64,000 bases of DNA, taken from the NCBI GenBank assembly GCA_023653785.1, contig JAMKCH010012654.1, positions 26,633-90,632 of the forward strand, given 5' to 3'. The notes below the pieces were generated by a model that was given only the letters and a program-made list of their open reading frames with translations, searched no databases and had not been told where the DNA came from. Below, in pieces: positions 36,181-47,050 of the stretch. Within the stretch, counting starts at the first letter, position 1, and each line of letters starts with the position of its first letter. The DNA comes from Ophioderma brevispina. Its lineage: Eukaryota; Echinodermata; Ophiuroidea; Amphilepidida; Ophiodermatidae. Position numbers and translations under genes: made by a program.

Positions 36181-36944
36181 GTAGGGCTGACAGTAATCGT
36201 ACAATCTTTCATATACTTAACACTTCAAAATATAGCAATGAAAATACCGCCCACTATTCTAATCAGGTGTTCGTTTTAACTCATATATATTATTGTATAG
36301 GAACTCTTCTCCATTGCAGTTGGAATAATCATATTTGAATTAACCTAAACGTACCAGGAAAAAGGGTTTTTATACATATGAAGGATTTTCATCGGTTTGC
36401 AAAGGTGCAATCGCATTGTACCGAAAGCTCAAAATAGTCTAATTATTAGTTCTTAGTCTGCATGTAAGGATCCTAGTAACCTAATAAAGCTTTGCATATG
36501 TCTTGATCATAATTGATGACAGAAGTTTCACCTATAATACTGTGAATTTAAAAAGCGAACGCCTGCGTGATTATAAATTCTGCCCTTGCGAAATATTAGG
36601 GTAACTTTTACAAAGTGACGCTAGCAGAGTGTTGTTGAAAAAGAAAAAATGCACCAGTTTTTTCTTATGTCGATTTTTTTATGCTTGGAAACGACACATA
36701 GGAATTACTATAGGAATTACAACACATAGGGAATTACATAGGAACTACTGGTGGTAGCAGCAGTAGTAGTAGGTTTATGTATGTGTGTACGGATCATAGA
36801 GCTAGACTTAGAGCTAGAATAGAAACCAAGAGGGATCGCGTGTATTATGGAATCGCCAAGCCCGTAACCGATTTCTCTCACACACGGCGCGCCGTGGTAA
36901 GCACTCGCGTGTCGTCACTGTTGAGGCTCGAGGGCAACTGCGCA
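36181..36944. other. Unassigned; short tandem words at 36700-36773
   Basis: AGGAATTAC repeats about four times at 36700-36745, followed by a GGTAGCAGCAGTAGTAGTAG microsatellite at 36753-36772. A CGGCGCGCCG palindrome lies at about 36886-36895. Nothing else is recognised. Confidence 0.5.
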
Positions 36945-36985
36945 TATAAAAATCTGTGCGTCAAGCGTTTATATTATCAGTGTTG
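36945..36985 (+). promoter_or_regulatory. Candidate core promoter: TATA box and initiator
   Basis: TATAAAAA at 36945-36952 lies about 34 bp upstream of the A of a TCAGT initiator-like motif (36977-36981), with GCATTCC just beyond. Spacing and order fit an animal RNA polymerase II core promoter, and the upstream 60 bp is CG-rich. An ATG follows about 83 nt downstream. Chance occurrence cannot be excluded in AT-rich DNA. Confidence 0.3.
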
Positions 36986-37061
36986 CATTCCCCAGTGTTC
37001 CCATTTGTCTGATCGGCCGATTTTCTGCAATAAGAGCGAAAAACAATCGATTGAAGAAACC

Positions 37062-37124
37062 ATGCCTACTAAAAAGAGTCCTGCATCCCTAATGCACAAA
37101 AAGTTCCGAATGACCCATGTTTAA
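37062..37124 (+). CDS. Short 20-codon frame behind the candidate promoter
   Basis: The ATG at 37062 sits in a fair context (AAACCATGC) and is the first ATG after the presumed start of transcription. It reads MPTKKSPASLMHKKFRMTHV and stops at TAA. The basic start with a KKSP motif loosely recalls histone-like tails, but nothing further matches and the frame closes at once. The same reading frame stays open upstream to 36777. It may be the broken start of a gene or retroelement, or chance. Confidence 0.12.
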   Translation: MPTKKSPASLMHKKFRMTHV

Positions 37125-37204
37125 TTGTGCTAGGAAAAGAGAATATTTGAGTCAGAGTGAAAGCATGTGGCATCAGTTGTTGTTGTTTGTTTTCAACACT
37201 AAGT

Positions 37205-37235
37205 GTTACGAACGTAACACTCGCGTGTTCATAAA
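37205..37235. repeat. Short palindrome GTGTTACG-AA-CGTAACAC
   Basis: GTGTTACG and CGTAACAC flank AA at about 37203-37220, with AACACT on the left and GCGTGTT on the right extending partial symmetry. This may mark the edge of an element. Confidence 0.45.
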
Positions 37236-37494
37236 ATATGCATAGGGGGGAATTTCCACAAATACGACGATACGTAAAAAAATATGGTGGTGCCCAAAAC
37301 TTGATAATAAAGTGTCGACGTTGCTCATTATAACTTTTGGGCCACCTAAAATTGGTACGCCGTTTCGGGAGAATATGCGGGTCTCGGTTATATTTTAGGG
37401 GTCCTTGTAGGCTACACTGAGGGTCCGTTATTCCAGAACACCTTGTTTGAGATAACGCGATTTTAGCTAATGCGTTAAGTGCAACGTGAGATTT

Positions 37495-37830
37495 CAAAAT
37501 AACAGGTGCCCCTAAAAAATATGAAAATTCTGATATTTGCACTGTGTAAAGCTTTCAATAAATATCCTCCATCGAAAGGTTGAGCTGAGAACGTTTCTTT
37601 TCGGTACACAGAATGTGAAATTTCTGACTTGTAAGGAGCAATTAATCACAAAATTCAGGCCTAGGTGTCCTATTGAAATATAAGAATATACAAATCCCCT
37701 TTTGTTTCTTGTAAGTGATTTCTGTAGCCAAATAAAAGGTGGGGGAATCTATTGCATGTCTAATCTAAATGAAACTACTACGACATATCACAGAAATTGA
37801 TGGACGAATTGAAATCTCTAGGTCACCTTT
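37495..37830 (+). repeat. Dispersed repeat family C, copy 1
   Basis: Shared with 59340-59620 (same strand) and 62510-62835 (opposite strand). Ordered blocks are AGGTGCCCCTAAAAAATATG, AATAAATATCC.CC, GAAAGG.T.A.GCTGAG, GTGAAATTTCT, ATTGAAATATA, TTTCTGTAGCCAAAT and AATCTATTG.....TCTA. No inverted termini or coding frame are seen. Confidence 0.75.
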
Positions 37831-38296
37831 AAGCAAAAGCGTTTAAATTGTTAAACCACTTGCTTGCTTAAGGGTGATAGAGGGTCCTTTCAGTACGCCA
37901 CACTATTTGCACGCTGCGCATCGTTTAGCGTTGAAAATACTTACGCACTAGCTATATGTGCGTCGACGTTTTATTGAGATGCAGGTTCTAACGCTAGCCG
38001 CGGGGGGTTCGTGAAAGGGCATTCGTTTGTGCAGTTTTGCATTCTCGTTTAGTTTGGAAATCGTAGGCTTTTTGTTCACTCGTGCTTTCGGGTTGAATTT
38101 CACAAAATTCGCTTTAAAAAAAAACCGAAGGCATCTTTCTACCCCCACATAAAAGTACCCAAACCCATTTCGGGGAACCAGGAGAAATCGGAGGAAAGTA
38201 TAAGCGCATTTTAGTCGAATGTTTGGAGGGTTCAAGAATCATTCGCAATGAAAAAAAGTATCTTCGCTACAAGACTTGCGGGGCGTGATGAATAGC
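37831..38296. other. Unassigned sequence
   Basis: A 95-codon minus-strand frame (37948-38235) is rich in Lys and Arg but shows no recognised domain. Nothing else is seen. Confidence 0.4.
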
Positions 38297-38975
38297 GAAA
38301 CCTTCGGAATAATGAAACTTAGAATATCGAGAGAATCGCCAATGAAACATGATGAATTATATAGATAATTTGAGCGGCGATGCAACGATTGCATATTTAT
38401 TTTTATTTCCAATTTTAGAAAACCCATGCAACTGAGATAAAAAAAATATTCACATCAGACCAAGTTTTCTGGTTTTGGTAGCTGTAGTGATGATTACCAT
38501 CAACAAATTATTTGGCAATCTTAACCTTAACCCTAAAAAACTAAACACTAAACCCTGAAACTAAACTTGATCATCATTAATTGTCTGCTTCATATCAATT
38601 GTTAATTAAAAAAGGTTTGAAATAGCAAACCCTTTTTGAAATTCGGGAATTATAGAAAACGGGATCTGGTTTCAAAATAGGAACCTTTAGCTTGGAAAAA
38701 AACGAGCCTTACTTTTCTTTAACCCTTCTGACATAGTCGGAAAAAGCAGATCCATTTACAAATTCAGGAATAGAGATCCGTTCCAATTATCGGAATAATA
38801 GTGAACCATTTTTCATATAAGGAATAGCGAACCCTATTTTAGGCATAGCGAACCCTATTTTCGGAATAGAGAACCTTTTAAAGGTTAAAAAAAGCGAATG
38901 CTAAACAACGAATGTTCGCCGAGAAAACGAACCTTCGGAACATTGAACCGTCAGAATATCGAGAGAATCCCAAAT
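38297..38975 (+). repeat. CGGAATAGCGAACC minisatellite with flanking direct repeats
   Basis: Between 38780 and 38890 a unit of about 20-24 bp (GGAATAGCGAACCCTATTTT) repeats, with decayed units on both sides. The ends share a direct repeat: ACCTTCGGAATAATGAAAC..AGAATATCGAGAGAATC near 38302 and its partner near 38934. Telomere-like TTAACCTTAACCCTAA lies at 38521-38536. Confidence 0.65.
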
Positions 38976-39579
38976 AACTACTTCTTATGAGTCGCAAGGT
39001 AAATCCGGAAGATCACAAGTCTGTAGGCCTATTGCCTTCTGTTTCAGCAGTTTAGCCGCATGGCCGATGCACAAACTTGTTTGGTGGGTGTTTCTTTTAT
39101 AGTCAACCATATTGCTGAGTTTCGTGCAAGACGTTGAACTATGTTCCAACTTCGTCTACAACTTTTTGGACTGGTAATTTGTTATATTCGCGTTTCTGCC
39201 CACTTATAAATTAGATAGAAATCACTTGTGTTAGATGCGATACCCGTAAAACTGCTATCATAATAGCTCATAATCCACTCCTTGGCGTGTTAGATGGCCG
39301 TGTATATCTGGCACGAGTTTCGGTGCGTAGGTACGCGAGCTGTGCTTCGCCCACAACAGTTCACAAAGACGCAATCTAAAATGAAAAATGGTGTATTTTT
39401 TTGTACATTTTTGGCAGATTTTAGAAACTAAGTCGTGGTGACCACCCTCTTTTTATTGATGCGCCTTCTTAAAGGATCTGGCATAAGGACTTTAACATAA
39501 AATTTAAAAAATAAAAAAAATGGCCGTCAGAAGTTTATTTGTTATGCGGAAAAAATGGCAGTGTCAATAAATTGCGGGT
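38976..39579. other. Unassigned sequence
   Basis: No gene, RNA or repeat boundary is recognised. Confidence 0.4.
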
Positions 39580-39895
39580 TGCTGAGGGAGGCGGTGCGGT
39601 GTGCGGGGTGAGGGTGATAATTTGTGGGGTGCGGGTGATTATTTGCGGGGTGATGCGGGGTGCGGGGTGGACTAATTTGCGGGGATGCGGGGTGATTATT
39701 TGCGGGGTGTTTTTCTTTGCGGGGTGATTTTTTTGCGGGGTGATTTTTTGAGGGGTGATTTTTTTGCGGGGTGGGTGATTTTTGCGGGGTGATTTTTTTG
39801 CGGAGTTGATTTTGGTGTGGGGTGATTTTTTTTTTGTGGGGTAAACTTTGCGGGGTTTTTTGCAGAGTGACTTTTTGCGGGGTGATTATTTTTGT
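39580..39895 (+). repeat. GCGGGGTGATTTTTT minisatellite, plus orientation
   Basis: About 18-20 units of GCGGGGTGATT + 3-6 T/A (14-17 bp) with single-base variation. Its mirror array is at 41190-41470. Translation gives low-complexity frames with no protein character. Confidence 0.9.
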
Positions 39896-40034
39896 ATTTT
39901 TGATATGGAAATATGATAACCCTACAAAAAGTACATGCGAGGCAGAGGAAGAGCACATACACAACTAAATACCCAACCCACTTCCACTCCCAGCAAACTG
40001 TGGAGAGGTCTACCCCAACCAAATCAGTGAAGTG

Positions 40035-40559
40035 GGAATCCGAAAATTTTTCCAAAAATTGAGATTTGTTATCACGGTTGCATGGTAACTGGGCTAGGTT
40101 AACCTTACCCATAACCTGTGAATGTTAACCTCGAAAATGTGTGTCTCACAAACGAAGGATTTGGTAATTGGAATGTAATTATTGGGATCCTCGATAATAT
40201 TCAACGGCTGCTGAAAACGGCCTTCCATTTTAAATAGGCCGGGAAATAGCACCATGGACGTGTCTACGCTCAGCCTTAGTTTGTTTTATTGTGTTCAGGC
40301 AAATCAAGTTAGAAGTTTTTTTCAGTGGGCACTATTTCATCATGACGACATAACGTAGAATTTCCAGCTATGGCCATTACTGCCAATCTAGGATCCAAAA
40401 TTCTATTACAAAATCGCGTTATTGTTATGAAAAAATACACATTGTTTAGCATTCTCGTTGCAGGTATAGTTTTCCTATACCATCGCCAACGTAAGTTTGG
40501 CCTAAGTATCAAATTTTGAAAATTGGGGGCACTCTTCAAAAAAATGTGCCATTATTGCT
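40035..40559 (+). mobile_element. Repeat family D, copy 1 (left end lost)
   Basis: Aligns with 52985-53501 in the same orientation. Shared blocks are GGTAACTGG.CT, AACGAAGGA.TTTGGT, CAACGGCTGCTG, GCCGGGAAATAGC.CCATG, ACGTGTCTAC, TTTCATCATG and TCTATTACAAAAT.CG. The right end matches copy 2 (GCCATTATTGCT then TTA at 40560-40562), but its left terminus is not found. Confidence 0.75.
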
Positions 40560-41189
40560 TTAACCCCCGCCCCACTGGAAATGTTGAAAAGGACAAATGG
40601 CCAGAAAGGGGGGGGGGGGACTTCCTTGGGAGGCCAAATCCAATCTAGAGTTGTCCTCTTGCTGGGAAATCTCTTGCCAATCTATCTGTTTTCGCCCTTA
40701 ATTTACAATACAGCATACTTCAATACAGCTAATTTCAAGTTTGCTTTTTTGAACTTCAATTCATTACAAATATACAGGGATTTACTTATATTGAAAGTGC
40801 CACAAGTTAGTAGTAAAAGCCACTATTCCTATATACAGAAAAAAAATAACACTTTCTATTTGACAGGATTTTTCCACTGTCACAAGTGTAAAATATTTGA
40901 TCATGAGTTTCTTAAAACACTAAGGAACCTCCGGTGTCTATGAGGCACATTCGGCAAATGCTGAATTGATGAAAAAAACCACACAAAGCCTCCATGTGCA
41001 TGCTCAGCTATATGCAGAGAAAATAGTTACTCCTTAAGCAAATATTGACTATACCATTTTCAATATAGTTTATTAAGGAATAACTAGCACCTTTTGTGTT
41101 TCTCCACAAATGTTCCATAGATAACCCTCTAAACAGCAGATGGCGTAAACCTCTATCACCCCCTTTAGCCAAAACAATCACCTGCAAAG
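40560..41189. other. Unassigned sequence between inverted arrays
   Basis: A G run lies at 40610-40619. A 120-codon plus-strand frame (40581-40943) is not recognised. An imperfect inverted pair (ATAGTTACTCCTTAAG, 41022, with TTAAGGAATAACTA, 41073) is present. Confidence 0.4.
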
Positions 41190-41470
41190 AAAAAAAAACA
41201 CCCCAAAAAAGTACCCCGCAAAAAAAAAATCACCCCGCAAAAAATCCCCCGCAAATAATCACCCCGCAAATAATTCACCCCGAAACAAATCACCCCGCAA
41301 ATATCACCCCGGCAAATATTCAAACCCGCAAATATTACCCCGCAAATAATCACCCCGCAAATAATACACCCCGCAAAATTCACCCCGCAAAAAATCACCA
41401 CGCAAAAAGTCACCCCGCACACCCCGCAAATATTCGTCACACCGCACACTGCCCCCGCCACCCCGCCCAA
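41190..41470 (-). repeat. GCGGGGTGATTTTTT minisatellite, minus orientation
   Basis: About 17 units of AAAATCACCCCGC, the reverse complement of the array at 39580-39895, with the same unit length and variant types. The two arrays face each other about 1.3 kb apart. Confidence 0.9.
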
Positions 41471-42388
41471 AATGCACACTCGGAAAATGGCCCCCCGTCT
41501 ATTTCTCATTTTCCCATAGAGATCTGTACAAATTTTTCCGAAAAATGTGATTTTTGAAAAGTCTACTCAAAAACTAGTCGGTGACCCCCATTTTTTATTT
41601 CAGATTTTTCATTACACCAATGAAAGTAACAGATATATGAAAATAAAGGGAAAATCGGCCGTTTAGCTTTATGATCCTCTATCAACCTTAAAGAGAAGAT
41701 TTAAACAACAAGTAACACGTCGTTATTTAAAGCCCTCGCACCCCCCCCCTCCCACACCCCCCCCCCTCCCCCCCCACTGAGTGTATCAAAGGCCATATTG
41801 TGTTTTATGCGTGAGCGCACAAAGTGTATCGTGGCTTTCCGTAGCATTTAAGATGATACAACGAATTGGGTTAGAATGATAGTATCATTGACCGTTCAAT
41901 TGGACAGTACAACGAGCCTTGCATTTACGAAATACGGGCCACAGTGAGGCTTATGGGGACGTCTTTTAAGATATATGGGATGGTAAAAAATTCTACCAGT
42001 TCGACAAGCCAATTAATATTTATTTAGTCTTAGCGACGTCTTCACCCATACTTAATAATAACGGAATAAAGCATAATATAGTTTTGCACTTTATTCGCTA
42101 ACGAAAGCCCTTCACCCAAGACAGTTAAGACAGTTGTTACGAGAACGGTGTTGAAAGAAGATATAGTCCTGCGGGGGGCACAGTCCGGGGCTCCATAGGC
42201 GATAACGGAATAAAGCGTGAACTATGTTACGTGTAGAGTCAACTGAATCGATTGCCTATTGTTCAACATTGTTCCAGGACTATGGCGTACGCCGGACTAA
42301 AATTACTTATACACCGGTTCATTTTGACACTTATAAGATACTCGGTACCCCAAAGGCGTCCCCCGTCCCCGAACACCTACCCCCTTAT
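41471..42388. other. Unassigned; C-rich tract and repeated ACGGAATAAAGC
   Basis: 41739-41778 is almost pure C. ATAACGGAATAAAGC appears at about 42058 and again at about 42202. No gene is recognised. Confidence 0.45.
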
Positions 42389-42998
42389 CTTAGAGAACCT
42401 AACAGGTTTAAAAGGGTTCCAAAATAACAAAAAATACTTATGTGTAAAGGGGTTATAATTCTAAAAATAGAAATTATAGGGTTAAAAGGGTTAAAGATGG
42501 CTTCCCAAATCAAAAACCAATGGCTCGGGTGTTATTACCTATAGAGAATCTACCAGGGTAGATATGTTTCCCATATCAAAAACCACTGTCTCACAGTGTT
42601 ATAATCTATAGTATAAACCTATCTGGGCTAAAAGGGTTAAAATGGCTTCCCAAATAAAAAAAAAAAAAACAAAAAAAAAAAAAACACTGTCTCATGTTGC
42701 ATGTTACAGTATGGATTAATCGGCCAGTGTTAAACGGTAACATGATTTCCCAAATCACAAACCACTAACATGTTATAATCTACAGAGATTCAACTAGGGT
42801 TAGATGAAATCCCAAACCAAAAAAACCACTGACTTTTGTATTATATATAATAGAGAAAGGGTTAAAATGGCTTTCATTAAAACACCCAATGAATGATTTC
42901 TATAATCTAAAGAAAAATCTACCAGGGTTAAGAAGGTTAAGAGGGCTGCCCAAAATACTGATTTATATGTTATATCTAAGAGAATCTACCAGGCTTAA
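42389..42998 (+). repeat. Minisatellite E, first block
   Basis: Degenerate 70-100 bp units of the form GGTTAAAATGGCTTCCCAAA + TCAAAAACCACTGACTCATG + TGTTATAATCTATAGAGAAT + CTACCAGG. The block ends at 42995-42998 in a TTAA where a transposon interrupts it; the array resumes at 43798. Confidence 0.8.
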
Positions 42999-43797
42999 AC
43001 TTAAGTTACCAAGGGGTTTTCACTCCGTGGTGTCCAAGGGGGGGGGGGGGGGCACAAGATAGAGGGGCCCATGGAACCCCCCTCAGGAAACACTTTCCCG
43101 AGGGAATATTTGCACGAAATTTATACCAACGTGAAGGACATAAGGCACAACCCAAATCGCAGATAAAAAATGAGATTGTTTATTTGGGCTGCAAATTAGG
43201 GGCACAACATTGTTTTCAAAAGGACGCGAACATGGGCAAAAGACGGAAAATTTAAATGAGCCTTGCGCTTACATCAAACATTTTTGAAAACGTATTGTAT
43301 GTGTATTGTTCTAGAAGACCCAACTTACTTATATTTAACCACAAAACACAGCAGTTTTAGGGAATCTTATTTGTGGGTGTTGCAAAATACAACGTCATTT
43401 CCCATAGAGTTTGTACCAGTAACGATTTGGCACTTACACGATGAAATTGTTTTAAGACATAAAGGGTAATTATTTTTAATGGTACTAATAATTATTTACT
43501 TACATGTAGGTGAACTTAGATCAGCAAAAAACAATGCTTTGGTTCTCGGTTCTTATTCTTATTTTTAAAAATATTTCCTCAAAGACTTCCGTTAGTGCCA
43601 AGGGGGGTTCCATGGGACCCCCCACTATTATCTCATAACGGCTTGGCCGATTGTAATATTGTGGTATGAAAAAAGGACGCATTTAAAGTCAGACAATTAC
43701 AAAAAAAATTCGGAGCAAAAATCCCACGCGTAAACGCGGCCAGCGCGAAAACAAATTTTGGGGGGTCACCCCTAGGACCCCCCCTGGCACTTAAGTG
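42999..43797. mobile_element. piggyBac-like non-autonomous element, TTAA target, 799 bp
   Basis: Flanked by TTAA at 42995-42998 and 43798-43801. The ends are ACTTAAGTTACCAAGGGG and, in reverse complement, CACTTAAGTGCCAGGGGGG. TTAA target duplication with short inverted ends is the signature of piggyBac elements. Palindromes of the GGTTCCATGGGACCCC type lie inside (about 43063, 43604 and 43757). The target is the GGGTTAA of minisatellite E, so the insertion is younger than the array. No transposase frame. Fragments of the family are at 17441 and 24953. Confidence 0.75.
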
Positions 43798-43801
43798 TTA
43801 A

Positions 43802-44005
43802 ACCAAAACCACTGACTTTGTGTTATAATCTAAGGAGAAAGGGTTAAGATGGCTTCGCAACATCCAAAACCACTGACTGACTACCAGGTTAAAAGGGTTA
43901 AAATGGCTTCATTATCAAAAATCTTGACATGTGTGTTTAACCTATGCAGAATCTAAAGGGTAAACGGTAAGATGGAAGCCTCTCAAAATCCACTGAACCC
44001 ATGTG
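43802..44005 (+). repeat. Minisatellite E, second block
   Basis: Resumes with AACCAAAACCACTGACTTTG and two or three further units, ending at CCACTGAACCCATGTG, where a second insertion begins. Confidence 0.75.
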
Positions 44006-46598
44006 CACGCGGTAGTTTTTGACCAGACCCATGCTCCAGGAGCAGGTCCCCTCACTAACTTCAACGGACAGATTATGTTCTATCTTTTTTGACTTAGAAT
44101 TTTCCCTCAACCTGAAAAAATAATGAAAATTGTATATATTTTAAAAGAGGGCAGTAGGCGGAGATTCGAATCAAAGAACAATGTACAGTCAGTCGACTAG
44201 GTTGAGCTCGATAATGAAGTAATTCGCCCGATTCTGTTTTCATGATCCCGTTCTTCGAGAGTTAAGTCCAATCTGTACTTGACGAACAAGTTTTACGATC
44301 GGACCCCAACATGGGGGTTAATTGAAGTAATTATATGATTTGGTTGAATATTAATTTGATTTGAATGATCAACTACACCTCATCGTATTTTCCAGAAACC
44401 TGACATCCGATATTTATTCTTGAACCAAAATTGAAAATTTTAAAATGTCCATTTTGAAGGATGTCAGAACATAACCCCCTTTCCATCTACACCCTGTTTG
44501 TTTTACTTAACATGTGAATTATTTTGCAACTTGATGTTGAGAATAAAACAGCAAGTTTTGTTGGCGCTACCCTCATTAGGGTATATTACATTCATTCACA
44601 TCCTAAATTGTTTACCCAAACTCTCTAAAACATTCAAAATGTTCGATTATACTACGTTTCTTCATGTACGTTTGCACGGTGTCCAATTAGGAATCGCCTC
44701 GGTCAGTGCACACAATTGCGCAGTGTTTGAAACAGGTGAAGCCTGGGCATGATGACGCATAACCCCCGCAGCGCGCGCAAGTGGCTGTAAGCCTGTAAAA
44801 ACTATTACGGGGATCCGTATGCTCATTCAGTCCACGGTAAGGGTATTTAGCCGGCTGACTTTGTTTCAGTTTGTAGACTTATGGACACATATTTTTCAAT
44901 CATGGGGGACATTGAATGATTAATTATTTAAGAAAAGATCACAGATGTTGAATCTAAAAAGGAAATTTAATTATGGGAATAACAGCAAATTTTTGGAAAA
45001 AAATAAAGATTTGATGGAGTCACGGCATTGATGGTTTATTATTTGCTTCGGGGGCCCATTCAGGTAAAAATGGACGTACGTATCCATACATTGGAAAAAG
45101 CAACGATTATCGTAATCGTTTACGTAGGGTTTTGAATCAGTAGGGAAAAGGTAAATTTTTACTGTTTAGCCATAATACACGGTGTCTTTGGAAAAAAAAT
45201 AAGCACTTTGGGCAGAGGGACGTCATGTACAGACCTTGATTTAACATAGTCGGATTTATTCTTATCGGTCGCCCCCGAAGAGCAAAACTGATATCTTGAT
45301 ACCTGGACACGTGGACTGGTACTGAAACGTGACACCAAACTATTAATCTCGTTACCGTTTATAATACAGTACGGGAAAGCAGCCAGCATTTCTGATATCT
45401 CTGTTGTCACAGCGTAATCGATCAAGATGTGAGACTATACATGGATTCTGTATCAGGGAGGGTTAGGGACCACGACGCTCGATTTGGGCATTGGGGATTG
45501 TCCAAACGGTAATTGTGAAACTGCTACATGCATTTACTATGGCAGTATCGATCCCAGTGACATTAAAAATCATCTCTTAAACCTTTCGTTCAAAAAGATT
45601 TAGTAATTCATGATAAATTAAGAAAAAAATATGAAAGGTCACATCAATATGCTTTCTGTTAAATTACCTGTGCATAACTCAAAACTCCAGAAACTTCCCA
45701 TGCAAAAGTAATCTCTATCAAACCTTAATACCCTTGAACATTACGCGCATGGAGACAGAATGCTATGCGCTCTGTAGCCAGCGCAACGATACACTCTAAT
45801 ATCAAAACAGCCCAATTTTAAGTAGTATACACCCCAAAACAATTGCAATCCTGGATGGACGTGGCTACCCTGGCCTGTTGTGGTGTTAGGTAAATAGAAA
45901 AGCAGTTAAACACAAGCAAACCTAGGTTATACAATGCGATTTTAATTTTCACGAAGGTAGTGACTACCCCATCCTTGTTTTAAGAAACATATCCGCCAAA
46001 ATTAATGAATTGTTTGAAGTTGAAGGATGTGCTTATTTATTTACCGGTCCATAGTAATATTTAATGTGTGAATAAGCAAGTTTTTTTTTTTTTGTTTGGC
46101 CCGTTAATAGTGAAACAATTAAGATAATATTTTACAACAGTGTGTTAAACGGTTATTAAACTCTGAAATGGGGTCTGTTGGGTTAAAGTTAACAACAAAA
46201 TAATCTAAATGAATTAAAAAGGTTCAAATAACTGAAGATGAATTTTAGTGTTAAGACGAAACTAGGGTTCGTAATTTGATTTTAAAATGTTGTCAAAATG
46301 TATGAATATTCAAAATACTGCTATGCTTGGAAGCACAGTGACCAGTCAAGCATAATTGCGAAAACACAGAGCACGATTTCTGATAGTAGGGACTGACGTG
46401 TATATGAGGTTAGCTAACCTCACCACAAGACCAGCGAGGATTAGGGTCAGAATTTGCAATTTAATCCTTGATCACATTTACGGAATAAATCGCTACTGCT
46501 ATTCTGCGTCAGCAATCAATATAAGGATTAGCTCGCTCGGGAACGGTTCGCCAAACCTGCTCCAGGAGCACGAGTGGTGTCAAAATCTCACACTTGCG
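44006..46598. mobile_element. 2.6-kb inserted element with palindromic inverted termini
   Basis: The left end (44006-44049) has AGTTTTTGACCAGACC then CATGCTCCAGGAGCAGGT. The right end in reverse complement has AGATTTTGACACCACT then CGTGCTCCAGGAGCAGGT. The segment interrupts minisatellite E, which continues at 46599. The interior holds only frames under 110 codons, none recognised, so it looks non-autonomous. The superfamily is unknown because the target duplication is unclear. Confidence 0.6.
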
Positions 46599-46788
46599 AC
46601 TATAAAGAATTACCAGGTTAAAAGGGTTAAGATGGAAGTCATCTCAAAACTGCAAAAACCACTGGGACTTATGTGTTAAACTATTACGATTCTCCAGGAT
46701 TAAGATGCCTTCCCAAATAAAAAAAAACACCGATTATGTGTTATAATTTATAAGGAATCTACTGGAGTTGAAGGATAAAAATTACCAA
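46599..46788 (+). repeat. Minisatellite E, third block
   Basis: Two or three units (ACCAGGTTAAAAGGGTTAAG, ATGTGTTATAATTTATAAGG) continue the array broken at 44005. Confidence 0.75.
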
Positions 46789-46882
46789 CATAGAAATATG
46801 TTTTATCCAATTGGGTGGGTATGATAGAGCAACAGGAGTTCGGTGTATCACTTACCCCAAGAGGAAAAATGACTAATAACCA

Positions 46883-47050
46883 GGGTCCGTTCGCGAAATT
46901 CATACATAACCCTACGTGTATCCTAACTCATGCGTAGTCCTAATATAGACCTTTTCATACCAGTTACACAGTGCTTTGGATAAGTTGATCCACTAGGCAT
47001 GACATAGTATCCACGTAGATTTACGACTGGTTTCGCGGAAACCGAACCCC
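46883..47050. mobile_element. PIF/Harbinger-like MITE, 168 bp
   Basis: The left end GGGTCCGTTCGCGAAA pairs with the right end in reverse complement, GGGGTTCGGTTTCCGCGAAA. Both arms continue with CCTACGTGTATCC / TCTACGTGGATAC and ATGCGTAG / ATGCCTAG. GGGYYCGTTTCGCGAAA-type ends are typical of Harbinger MITEs. A 3-bp target duplication is not clear. Confidence 0.65.

Noticed and set aside
37069..37542. 157-codon minus-strand frame
   Set aside because: It overlaps the candidate short gene, a palindrome and the start of dispersed family C, and has no domain character.
38521..38560. Interstitial telomere
   Set aside because: Only two imperfect TTAACCC-like units, too short and degenerate.
39542..41557. 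Pro/Lys/His-rich frames over the GCGGGGTGATT arrays
   Set aside because: Low-complexity translation of the minisatellite unit.
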